Below, in pieces: positions 23,218-30,742 of a stretch of DNA of 64,000 nucleotides; position 1 is the stretch's first letter, and every line of letters begins with the position of its first letter. The stretch is from CAZKWG01 sp964615375 (GTDB lineage: Bacteria > Myxococcota_A > UBA796 > CAZKWG01). The notes beneath the pieces are model-generated. The model was not told where the DNA came from. It worked only from the letters and a program-made list of their open reading frames with translations, and ran no database searches. Made by a program: the position numbers and the translations under genes. The stretch spans positions 213,000 to 276,999 of the forward strand of contig CAZTOW010000008.1 in NCBI GenBank assembly GCA_964615375.1, read 5' to 3'.

Positions 23218-24291
23218 GTGGGAAGGCTGCTGCTCGGGACCCGCAAGGGCCTGCTGATCCTGGAGAAGGAAGGCGACACCTGGCGTCAGCGCGCGCTGGC
23301 GCATGCGGGTGTGCCGGTCTCGGCCGTGCTGGAGGACACCCGCACGGGCTCGCTGTGGGTGGGCCTCGACCACGGGCACTGGGGCTGCAAGCTCTCCCGC
23401 TCGCGCGACGGCGGCCAGACCTGGGAGGAGGTCGCCGCGCCCGCCTACCCCGAGGGCAGCACGCTCAAGGACGGGAAGCCCGCCACCCTGGAGTACATCT
23501 GGGCCCTCGCCGCGGGCGGGCCCGACCAGCCCGGGCGCCTGTGGGTCGGGACGAACCCCGGCGGCCTCTTCAAGAGCGACGACGACGGCCAGAGCTGGGA
23601 GCTGGTGCGCGACCTGTGGGACAACCCCTGGCGCGCCAACTGGTTCGGCGGCGGCAAGGACACGCCGGGCATCCACAGCATCTTCCTCGACCCCCGCGAC
23701 TCGCGGCGCATCTTCATCGCCGTCTCCTGCGCCGGCGTCTTCCTGAGCGAGGACGACGGGCAGACCTGGGTCGTGCGCAACCGCGGCCTGCGCGCGGACT
23801 TTCTGCCCGATCCCAGCTCGGAGGTGGGCCAGGACCCGCACATGGTCGTGCCCTGCCCGGCCCACCCTGACGTCCTGTGGCAGCAGAACCACTGCGGCGT
23901 CTTCCGCAGCGAGGACGGCGGCCAGAGCTGGACGGAGATCAGCCAGCCCCAGGGCCCCGCGCGCTTCGGCTTCGCCGTCGCGGCCCACCCGACCGACCCG
24001 AAGGTCGCCTGGCTGGTGCCTGCTATCTCCGACGAGGTCCGCAACGCCGTCGGCGGCGCCCTGGTGGTCTGCAAGACCGAGGACGGCGGCCAGAGCTGGC
24101 GCGAGCTGCGCGCGGGCCTCCCCCAGGAGCTGTGCTTCGACCTGGTCTACCGGCACGGGCTGGACATCCGGGGGCAGCGCCTCGCCTTCGCCAGCACCAC
24201 CGGCAACCTCTTCGTCAGCGAGGACGGCGGCGAGCGCTGGTCCGCCGTCGCCCACCACCTGCCCCCGGTCTACGTGGTGCGGCTGGCTTGA
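23218..24291 (+). CDS. BNR/Asp-box repeat beta-propeller protein (sialidase- or VPS10-like)
   Basis: 357 residues starting with GTG one base after the MoaD-like stop. At least five Asp-box motifs are seen: SRDGGQTWEE, SDDDGQSWEL, SEDDGQTWVV, SEDGGQSWTE, TEDGGQSWRE and SEDGGERWSA. These mark a six-bladed beta-propeller of the sialidase/WD40-YVTN glycosyl-hydrolase-like class. No signal peptide, and no sialidase Arg triad was recognised, so enzymatic activity is doubtful. Tight coupling with the sulfur-carrier gene suggests a joint role, which is not established. Confidence 0.86.
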   Translation: MGRLLLGTRKGLLILEKEGDTWRQRALAHAGVPVSAVLEDTRTGSLWVGLDHGHWGCKLSRSRDGGQTWEEVAAPAYPEGSTLKDGKPATLEYIWALAAGGPDQPGRLWVGTNPGGLFKSDDDGQSWELVRDLWDNPWRANWFGGGKDTPGIHSIFLDPRDSRRIFIAVSCAGVFLSEDDGQTWVVRNRGLRADFLPDPSSEVGQDPHMVVPCPAHPDVLWQQNHCGVFRSEDGGQSWTEISQPQGPARFGFAVAAHPTDPKVAWLVPAISDEVRNAVGGALVVCKTEDGGQSWRELRAGLPQELCFDLVYRHGLDIRGQRLAFASTTGNLFVSEDGGERWSAVAHHLPPVYVVRLA

Positions 24292-24303
24292 CCAGAGGTA
24301 CTT

Positions 24304-24331
24304 CTGAACGTACACTGAGAAGTACGTTCAG
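24304..24331. promoter_or_regulatory. Inverted-repeat operator of the toxin-antitoxin module
   Basis: CTGAACGTAC (24304-24313) and GTACGTTCAG (24322-24331) are perfect 10-bp arms separated by 8 bases. GTACTTCTGAA just upstream forms a partial third half-site. The element ends at the ribosome binding site of the antitoxin, as expected for conditional autoregulation by Phd-type antitoxins. Confidence 0.8.
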
Positions 24332-24339
24332 AGGTGCAG

Positions 24340-24627
24340 ATGCCGCAGACCCTCCTCGACATCGAGCGAGATATCCAGCCCGTCTCCGAGTTTCGCGCGC
24401 GATCCGCGGAGGTGCTGGATCAGGTCCGCAGCTCCGGCCGGCCCGTGGTCCTCACCCAGCGCGGGCGCGGCGCGGCGATCCTCCTCGACATTCACAGGTA
24501 CCAGGCGCTCCTGGAGGAGCTCGAGATCCTCCGCGACGTGGTGGCAGGGCGAGCGGAGCTGCGCGCCGGTCTCGGCGTCGATCACGATGAGGTGGCGCAG
24601 GACCTGCTCGCGCGATTCCCGGGCTGA
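24340..24627 (+). CDS. Phd/YefM-type antitoxin
   Basis: 95 residues. ATG at 24340 with GAGG 5 bases upstream is preferred over GTG at 24334. The N-terminal fold IQPVSEFRARSAEVLDQVRSSGRPVVLTQRGRGAAILLDIHRYQALLEE is the Phd/YefM DNA-binding domain; the C-terminal helical tail (EVAQDLLARFPG) should bind and neutralise the toxin encoded next. Overlaps its own operator region (24304-24331). Confidence 0.9.
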   Translation: MPQTLLDIERDIQPVSEFRARSAEVLDQVRSSGRPVVLTQRGRGAAILLDIHRYQALLEELEILRDVVAGRAELRAGLGVDHDEVAQDLLARFPG

Positions 24628-24641
24628 GGGCGGAGGCGCGC

Positions 24642-24953
24642 GTGAACTGCCGGATCCTCTGGACACCGCGAGCGAAGCGACGCTTCGAGGACCTGGCGGA
24701 ATTCCTCGCGGAGAAGAGCCCTTCGGCGGCAGCGAAGATGGTCCGGCGCGCGCTGGCGGGCGTGGCCCATCTTGGACAACAGCCGCAGCTCGGACGACCT
24801 TGGAGACAGGACGGATCTCATCCGATTCGCAGGCTCATCTTAGATGACTATATCATCTACTATGAGCGTGACGAGGAGGCGCGCCTCGTAAGCATCCTCA
24901 GCGTCCGGCACGGGAGAGAGTCGCCCCTCGACGAAGGGGCTCCCCTGAAGTGA
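24642..24953 (+). CDS. ParE/RelE-family toxin
   Basis: 103 residues from a GTG. Fold features: RILWTPRAKRRFEDLAEFLAEKSPSAAAKMVRRAL, LGQQPQLGRPWRQDGSHPIRRLILDDYIIYYERDEEARLVSILSVRHGRE. The final RHGRE is the usual C-terminal motif of ParE-type gyrase toxins and related RelE-fold ribonucleases. It follows the antitoxin by 14 bases. Its middle has unusually AT-rich codons (LILDDYIIYY). Confidence 0.9.
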   Translation: MNCRILWTPRAKRRFEDLAEFLAEKSPSAAAKMVRRALAGVAHLGQQPQLGRPWRQDGSHPIRRLILDDYIIYYERDEEARLVSILSVRHGRESPLDEGAPLK

Positions 24954-25040
24954 GCGATCCTGCCTGGACATCCCGGGAGCCGGTTCGGGACGGCAACGGC
25001 GGGTCGAGCATCTGCGCATCCGATCAGATATCCTCCGCCC

Positions 25041-26717
25041 ATGTCGACCCCCGCGCTCCTGCTCTGGCTGTTCGCCTGCCGCATCCCTCCGGTGGATGTG
25101 GGCAAGGTCGACACCGACGAGCCGCAGGAGACGGGCCTGATCGGGAACGACGACACGGACACCGGTGAGGAGCCCGAGAGCGACTGCGCCAGCGCGGAGG
25201 CGCCCTGGCTGGAGACGACCACCGGCTGCGTCACGGGCGTCAGCGACGGCGGCGTCGAGTCCTTCCTGGGCCTGCCCTACGCCGAGCCGCCCACGGGCGC
25301 CCGCCGCTTCCTCCCGCCGGAGCCCATCGCCCCCTGGTCGGTGACGCTGGAGGCGGACAGCCTGGGCTCGCCCTGCCTTCAGACCTATGACAGCCCCGAC
25401 GGCGCCCTGCTGGACGGCGAGGGCGACGAGGACTGCCTGACGCTGAACGTCTGGCGACCGGCCGGGGCCAGCGGGCTGCCGCTGATCTTCTACGTCCACG
25501 GCGGGAATTTCCTGAACGGCTCGGGCGGCGTGCCCGAGCTCGCCGAGAGCCCGACCCTGCCCCGCGACGCGGTGGTGGTCACGCACAACGCGAGACTAGG
25601 TCCATTTGGTTACCTGGCCCACCCGGGCCTGAGCGCGGCGAGCAAGGAGGGGGTCTCCGGCAACCAGGGCGTGCTGGACACGCTTCAGGCGCTGCGCTGG
25701 GTCAACGAGAACGCCGAGACGCTGGGCGCGGACCCCGATCGGGTGATCCTGGTGGGCCAGGAGAGCGGCGGGCTCGCGGCCTGCGCCCTGCTGCTGAGCC
25801 CGCTGGCCGAGGGCTGGTTCGACGGCGTGATCCTCCAGAGCGCGCCCTGCGGCCTGCTCAGCACGCCGCTCTCCGACCGCGACCCCACCGCCACCTACGC
25901 CAGCGCCGAGGACGCCGGGCAGGCCCTCGCCGACGCGCTGGGCTGCGAGGGCACCGACGAAGAGCAGGTGGCCTGCCTGCAGGAGCGGCCCGCGTCGGGC
26001 GTGCTTGGCGCGCTCACCGCCCAGCCCGCCCCCTTCATGGAGGGCGTTCCCTGGGTGCCCAACATCGACGGCTACCTGATCCCCGACACCGCGCTGGCCC
26101 TGGTCGCGGCGGGCGCCGTGCGCGACGTGCCCGTCATCGCCGGGGTGAACGCCGACGAGGGCACCCGCTACGCCGACGCCATCGCCGCCGACGACGTCTC
26201 CGAGTTCACGCTCGACTTCGTCATCCCGCGCCTCCTGGAGGAGGGCGGGGCCGACGACGACGCCTTCCCCGAGGACGCCTACACCGTCGCCCGCTACGGC
26301 AGCGCGCCCGACGCCTTCATCGCCTTCTACGGGGACTTCGTCCACACCTGCCCCACGCGCAGCTTCCTCCGCGCGCTGGCCGAGATCAGCGACGACGTCC
26401 GCGCGTATACGTTCACGCACACGCCCTCCTTCGCCGCTGACGGGCTCGGCGCCTACACGGGCGCGGAGATCCCCTTCCTCTTCGGCACCCGCGCCGACGA
26501 ATACACGGGCAACGAGGCCCTGATCAGCGCCTGGGTCCAGTCGGCCTGGCTGTGGTCCCTGGACACCCCGCCCATGGTCATCGGCGTGGGCGAGTGGCCG
26601 GACTTCGAGGGCGATCACTGGGTGCTCTTCGGCGACGGCGCCGACCCCGGCACCGACGACGACCCCTACGAGGACCCCTGCGAGGCCTTCGACCTGGCGG
26701 GCTGGCAGCGCTACTGA
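25041..26717 (+). CDS. Carboxylesterase type B-like lipoprotein, probably catalytically impaired
   Basis: 558 residues. N-terminal signal-like LLLWLFACRIPP, Asp/Thr-rich linker, then an alpha/beta hydrolase of the cholinesterase group: VESFLGLPYAEPPTGARRF, DEDCLTLNVWRP, oxyanion loop YVHGGNFLNGSGG, conserved NARLGPFGYLAHPGLS. The nucleophile elbow is GQESGG where FGESAGG is usual, so the first Gly is displaced. The acid loop GVNADEGTRY is normal. The catalytic His motif (usually HGAE) reads YTGAEIPFLFG, with Thr in place of His. The protein is probably a binding pseudoenzyme. An AT-rich run of synonymous codons (AGA CTA GGT CCA TTT GGT) encodes RLGPFG. Confidence 0.85.
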   Translation: MSTPALLLWLFACRIPPVDVGKVDTDEPQETGLIGNDDTDTGEEPESDCASAEAPWLETTTGCVTGVSDGGVESFLGLPYAEPPTGARRFLPPEPIAPWSVTLEADSLGSPCLQTYDSPDGALLDGEGDEDCLTLNVWRPAGASGLPLIFYVHGGNFLNGSGGVPELAESPTLPRDAVVVTHNARLGPFGYLAHPGLSAASKEGVSGNQGVLDTLQALRWVNENAETLGADPDRVILVGQESGGLAACALLLSPLAEGWFDGVILQSAPCGLLSTPLSDRDPTATYASAEDAGQALADALGCEGTDEEQVACLQERPASGVLGALTAQPAPFMEGVPWVPNIDGYLIPDTALALVAAGAVRDVPVIAGVNADEGTRYADAIAADDVSEFTLDFVIPRLLEEGGADDDAFPEDAYTVARYGSAPDAFIAFYGDFVHTCPTRSFLRALAEISDDVRAYTFTHTPSFAADGLGAYTGAEIPFLFGTRADEYTGNEALISAWVQSAWLWSLDTPPMVIGVGEWPDFEGDHWVLFGDGADPGTDDDPYEDPCEAFDLAGWQRY

Positions 26718-26741
26718 GGGCGCCGCAGGTCTCGCCTGCCC

Positions 26742-27635
26742 TCAGGCCCGCTCGCGGTGGTCGAGCTCGCCCTCGGGGTCGATGTGGACGATGGGGTCGC
26801 ACTCCGGCAGCGCCTTGCACAGCGCGGCCTCCAGGTCATCGGCGATCCGGTGCGCGTCGCGCAGCGCCATCTCCGCGGGGAGCACCGCGTGGACCTGCAC
26901 GAAGCGGCGCGGCCCGGAGCGGCGCGTGCGCAGGTCGTGATAGTCCAGGATGCGGTCGCGGAAGCTGTCCAGGACCGCCTTCGTGACCTTGAGCTCCTCG
27001 GCCGTGAACGGCCGGTCCATCAGCTCGCTGACCGCGTCCCAGGCGATGGGGGCGATCTCCCGGGCCATCCAGGCGCAGAGCATGAGGCTGGCGATGGCGT
27101 CGGCGCGCCCGTTGCCCGTCACCCAGGCGGCCAGCAGCCCGAGGATCACCCCCGCCCCGGTGAGCAGGTCCATCCGGTAATGCGCGGCGTCCGCCCGGAG
27201 CACCAGCGAGCCCGTGCTATCCGCCGCGCGCTGCAGCCCGCGGGAGAGCAGGAAGCTCCCCACCATCGAGCCCATCATCACCACGACCGCCGGCCCGACC
27301 TCGGGCATCACCGGCTCACCCAGGAGGCGCAGCACCGCCGAGCGCCCCACGCCCACCACCACCAGCGTGAGGAAGAGCGCCTGCCCCAGGCCCGCCAGCC
27401 CCTCCGCCTTGCCGTGCCCGTAGGGGTGCCCCTCGTCCGGCGGGGAGGCCGCGTGCCGCACCAGCACGAGGTTGGCCCCCGAGACCAGCGCGTCGGTCAT
27501 CGCGTCTGCCGCCGAGGCCCCCACAGCGTTGGAGTCGGTGAAGTAGGCGGCCACGCCTTTGGCCGCGCCCAGCAGCAGCGTGCCCAGGATGGCGCGTCGG
27601 AGCGCCCGGGTGGCGATGCTGGTCTGCTCGGCCAT
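26742..27635 (-). CDS. Cation diffusion facilitator (CDF) family metal efflux transporter
   Basis: 297 residues, six membrane helices plus a cytoplasmic C-terminal domain. Metal-binding acidic pairs: DAMTD in helix II (ASAADAMTDALVSG) and HYRMD in helix V (RADAAHYRMDLLTG). The segment SPPDEGHPYGHGKAEGLAGLGQ is the family signature. The C-terminal domain (ILDYHDLRTRRSGPRRFVQVHAVLPAEMALRDAHRIADDLE, VHIDPEGE) matches the regulatory dimerisation fold. Exports Zn2+, Fe2+ or Co2+; the exact metal is not predictable. Confidence 0.93.
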   Translation of the reverse strand: MAEQTSIATRALRRAILGTLLLGAAKGVAAYFTDSNAVGASAADAMTDALVSGANLVLVRHAASPPDEGHPYGHGKAEGLAGLGQALFLTLVVVGVGRSAVLRLLGEPVMPEVGPAVVVMMGSMVGSFLLSRGLQRAADSTGSLVLRADAAHYRMDLLTGAGVILGLLAAWVTGNGRADAIASLMLCAWMAREIAPIAWDAVSELMDRPFTAEELKVTKAVLDSFRDRILDYHDLRTRRSGPRRFVQVHAVLPAEMALRDAHRIADDLEAALCKALPECDPIVHIDPEGELDHRERA

Positions 27636-27704
27636 TCGGTCTCTTAACCAGCAGGTGGGGCCTCCGCCTCCCGCCGCGTTATCCCCCTCGCCTGCGGAGG
27701 TCGC

Positions 27705-28763
27705 GTGCGTCCCGTCCTGAGCCAGCTCCTCTCCCTCCTCGAGCTCGAGCGCGTAGATTCAATGCAGACGGACGTTACCGAGGGGGGAGAGGAGTCTCGA
27801 CGACCGGAGCGCGTCAGAGACGCGCGGCGCGCGATGGGCGCGCCGTCGGGGGGGCTTGCGCAGGAGGGCCCGAGCGGCAGCGAGGGAGCTCTCGCGCAAG
27901 CGGGGGCAGCGCCCCCAAGGGACGCGGGCGAAGCCCGCACAAGGCTCGATATCTTCCGCGGCCAGAGCCAGGATCTCGGCTGGGGCGCCGTCTTCGGCGG
28001 CCAGGTTGTGGGCCAGGCCCTCTCTGCCGCGGTCCAGACCGTGCCCGAGGGCCGCCACGTCCACTCCCTGCACGCCTACTTCCTGCGCCAGGGCGACGTG
28101 GGCGCCCCCATCCTCTACACCGTGGACCGCATCCGCGACGGCCACAGCTTCACCACCCGCCGCGTGGTCGCCGTGCAGCACGGCAAGGCCATCCTGAGCC
28201 TGTCCGCCTCGTTCCAGGAGGACGAGCCCGGCTTCGACCACCAGGCCCCCATGCCCAGCGTGCCCGGCCCCGACGGCCTCCTGAATGAGCGCGAGCTCGC
28301 CGCCCGCATCGCCGACCGCGTCCCGGAGTCCATGCGCGCCGTGGTCCTGGCCGAGCGCCCCCTGGAGATCCGCCCGGTCAACCCGCTCAACGTGCTCCGC
28401 CCCGACCCGCGCCCGGCCATCAAGCACGTCTGGATGCGCGCCGCCGACCCGCTCCCCGACAGCCCCGCGCTCCACCGCTACCTGCTGGCCTACGCCTCCG
28501 ACTTCCACCTGCTGCTCACCGCGCTCCAGCCCCACGGCGTCTCCTGGCTGCGCCCCGGCATGCAGGTCGCCAGCCTCGACCACGCCATGTGGTTCCACCG
28601 CCCCTTCCGCATGGACGACTGGCTGCTGCACACGATGGAGAGCCCCTCGGCGAGCGGAGCGCGGGGCCTGGTGCGCGGCCAGTTCTTCGACCGGGAGGGC
28701 CGTCTGGTGGCGAGCACGACGCAGGAGGGGTTGATTCGGGACAGGGGGCAGGCTTCTCCCTAA
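27705..28763 (+). CDS. Acyl-CoA thioesterase II (TesB family) with an in-frame insertion
   Basis: 352 residues from GTG with GCGGAGG 4 bases upstream. Double hot-dog thioesterase: FRGQSQDLGWGAVFGGQVVGQAL, HSLHAYFLRQGD, SFTTRRVVAVQHG, FHLLLTALQPHG, SLDHAMWFHRPFRMDDWLL, and the end RGQFFDREGRLVASTTQEGLIR. Hydrolyses acyl-CoA esters. Residues 19-81 (63 residues) split the N-terminal LLELERVD from DIFRGQS, where family members have only a few residues; this insert is Arg/Gly/Ala-rich and hairpin-coding. The rest of the reading frame is intact, so the enzyme may still be made with an extra loop near its N-terminus. Confidence 0.9.
   Translation: MRPVLSQLLSLLELERVDSMQTDVTEGGEESRRPERVRDARRAMGAPSGGLAQEGPSGSEGALAQAGAAPPRDAGEARTRLDIFRGQSQDLGWGAVFGGQVVGQALSAAVQTVPEGRHVHSLHAYFLRQGDVGAPILYTVDRIRDGHSFTTRRVVAVQHGKAILSLSASFQEDEPGFDHQAPMPSVPGPDGLLNERELAARIADRVPESMRAVVLAERPLEIRPVNPLNVLRPDPRPAIKHVWMRAADPLPDSPALHRYLLAYASDFHLLLTALQPHGVSWLRPGMQVASLDHAMWFHRPFRMDDWLLHTMESPSASGARGLVRGQFFDREGRLVASTTQEGLIRDRGQASP
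27759..27947. repeat. 189-bp hairpin-rich insertion in the TesB gene
   Basis: Inserted between two GAT codons (27756-27758 and 27948-27950), which may be a short target duplication. Length 189 keeps the frame. It holds several hairpins: GGCGCGC/GCGCGCC, CTTGCGC/GCGCAAG, GGGGGC-AGC-GCCCCC (27902-27916) and GCGGGC-GAA-GCCCGC (27924-27938). No transposase is present, so it resembles a small palindromic element that can insert in coding sequence. Confidence 0.7.
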
Positions 28764-29245
28764 GAGGACCCCTCCAGCCGGTCGCGGCGGCGCTCGCCGA
28801 CGAGCAGACCAAAGGCGAAGACGACGAGCACGGCGCTGCCCAGAGAGACCAGCGTGATGAGCAGAGGAGCATCGAACAAGCTCCCCGTCACGAGGCTCAT
28901 CGAGATCCCCGTGGGGCCGATCAACAACGTGAGCGCGAGCCGGGGATGCTCTCGGCAGCTTCGAGCGACCACGGCCAGCACCCAGGCCAGCGCGAGGTTC
29001 AGCCCGAAGATGACGCCGCTCAGGCCGTCATAGAAGCTCCGATGGAGGTCCTCCCCGCCGCCCAGGTGCATGAGCGCCCTGCCCGGCTGGAAGGGCTCCC
29101 CGAGAGCGTCCAACGCATGGAAGTCCGCCGAAGATGCCTCCAGGAACACGCCGCACGCATGCACGTGAAACACGAGGTACAGGAATCCCAGCACGACGTG
29201 CAGGAACGCGGCGACATAGAGCAGCGGCGAGGGAGAGACCTTCAT
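28760..29245 (-). CDS. Four-helix membrane protein of unknown function
   Basis: 161 residues with four hydrophobic segments (LYVAAFLHVVLGFLYLVF, LSGVIFGLNLALAWVLAVVA, ALTLLIGPTGISMSLVTGSL, LITLVSLGSAVLVVFAFGLLV) separated by a loop with HALDALGEPFQPGRALMHLGGGEDLHRSFYD. Not assigned to a family. ATG at 29245 chosen over GTG three codons earlier; neither has a clear ribosome binding site. Its 3' end overlaps the convergent TesB gene by 4 bases. Confidence 0.75.
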   Translation of the reverse strand: MKVSPSPLLYVAAFLHVVLGFLYLVFHVHACGVFLEASSADFHALDALGEPFQPGRALMHLGGGEDLHRSFYDGLSGVIFGLNLALAWVLAVVARSCREHPRLALTLLIGPTGISMSLVTGSLFDAPLLITLVSLGSAVLVVFAFGLLVGERRRDRLEGSS

Positions 29246-29314
29246 TTCAGCCACTATCTGAGCACGCTCTCGGGAACAAGCCGGCCAGGCTCGCGTGGGA
29301 TGTGTGGCCCAGGC

Positions 29315-30670
29315 TCAGCCCGCCGCGTGACCATGGTCATGATCATGACCATGTCCATGACCATCTCCCCCGTGGGCGTGCGGTCGGGCCAGCGGGCCCA
29401 TCAGCACCGGCAGCCCGCCGCGCAGCACCGCGTCCGCGCCCAGCAGGACCAGCAGCGCGAGCGAGGCCCAGGCCAGCGGCCCGCCCGCGGTCTCCACCAG
29501 GTCGTGCAGCAGCGGCAGCGGGATCCCGAAGCGCTCGGCCAGGAGCCCGGCCACCAGCGCCAGCGCCGCCGTAGACAGCGCCCTGGGCAGCACGGTCGGC
29601 GCGCCCCGACCCTCGCGAAGCCGGCGTATCACGCTGAGGTTGAAGAGTGATCCCGCCACCAGCGCCGCCGCCGCCGCCCCCGGGCCCAGCCCCTTGTGCT
29701 CCAGCACGAAGACCACCGGCAGGGTCCCCACCAGCCCGAGCCCGGCCAGCGGCGCCAGCGCCACGCAGAGCGGGACCATGAGCCAGGGGGAGGAGCCCTC
29801 CAGCGCGCCCGCGGGGACGAGCCCCTCCAGCACGCCGGCCAGCCCGAGCCCCAGCAGCACGCGCCCCACCTCCGCGTCCGCCACCGCCCGCAGGGCCGCG
29901 ACCCACCCGCGCTCCCGCGCGCCCAGGGCCGTGAGCGCGATCGCGCCCACCCCCAAGGCGGGCGCCAGCGTGAGCGCGAGCCCCAGCATCGTGGCCTCCG
30001 CCTCCAGCTCGTCCAGGTCCAGGCGATGGAGGGGCCAGGCGCGGTTCATGGCCACGATCGCCAGCAGGCCCAGCAGCGCGCCGACGCCCGATCCCCGCCG
30101 GCTCTGCGGCGCCGGCGCCCACACGAAGTGCAGCAGCGTGCCAGCGGTGAAGCACTGCAGCAGCCCCAGCAGCGCGCCCGAGGCGTCCAGGAGCGCCTGC
30201 GCCCCCACCCAGCCCAGCAGCTCGCACAGCGCGGTGTAGCCCAGCAGCACCACCGCCAGCGCCCCGCCCTGCGCGCTCGCCGCCCGCCACACCGCGAGGC
30301 TCAGCGGCACCGTGTGGATCACCACCGCCCAGGACAGCGCGTGCCCGGCGTCGCTCTCCTCCGGCGCCGCCAGCATGGCCCCGTCCACCAGGGCGTGCGC
30401 CCCCAGCCCCGCCACCGCCGCCAGCCCGAGGATCCGCACCCCGCCGAGATCGCAGATGGAGGGCAGCGCGAGCCCCGCCGCCGCCGCCAGCAGCGCCCAC
30501 ACCCCCAGCGCCTCCACCCCGTGCGGGAGGACGTGCAGCAGCACCGTCCCCAGCACCGCCACCGCGGCGAAGGCGTCCGCGCCCGACCCCAGGGTCGCGC
30601 TGCGCCGGAGCGGCCGGTCCAGCAGAGGTGCGACGCCGATCGCCGCGAGGCTGAGGAGGAGGGTGAGCAC
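29315..30670 (-). CDS. ZIP-like metal transporter fused to a permease-like half, His-rich C-terminus
   Basis: 451 residues, about 12 membrane helices. The first half has ZIP-like metal-site motifs: LLHVLPHGVEALG, GAHALVDGAML (cf. HNxxDG) and VIHTVPLSLAV (cf. HEIPxxL). The second half (VLLGLGLAGVLEGLVPAGAL, PLCVALAPLAGLGLVGTLP, LEHKGLGPGAAAAALVAGSLFNLS) resembles one half of DUF318/ArsP-type permeases. The tail HAHGGDGHGHGHDHDHGHAAG-type sequence is a metal-binding His run. Inner-membrane metal transport is likely, with metal and direction unknown. The assignment of the two halves is by eye and tentative. Confidence 0.7.
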   Translation of the reverse strand: MLTLLLSLAAIGVAPLLDRPLRRSATLGSGADAFAAVAVLGTVLLHVLPHGVEALGVWALLAAAAGLALPSICDLGGVRILGLAAVAGLGAHALVDGAMLAAPEESDAGHALSWAVVIHTVPLSLAVWRAASAQGGALAVVLLGYTALCELLGWVGAQALLDASGALLGLLQCFTAGTLLHFVWAPAPQSRRGSGVGALLGLLAIVAMNRAWPLHRLDLDELEAEATMLGLALTLAPALGVGAIALTALGARERGWVAALRAVADAEVGRVLLGLGLAGVLEGLVPAGALEGSSPWLMVPLCVALAPLAGLGLVGTLPVVFVLEHKGLGPGAAAAALVAGSLFNLSVIRRLREGRGAPTVLPRALSTAALALVAGLLAERFGIPLPLLHDLVETAGGPLAWASLALLVLLGADAVLRGGLPVLMGPLARPHAHGGDGHGHGHDHDHGHAAG

Positions 30671-30742
30671 GTCCCCGGCTATCCTGATCCCGGGGAGCCT
30701 GCCTCAGCAACGCTCCTCCAGTGTCCGTGATAAGCTGAACAG

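Noticed and set aside
26718..26741. GCAGG/CCTGC hairpin between convergent genes considered as a terminator
   Set aside because: Stem of five pairs and no T-run on either strand; too weak to claim.
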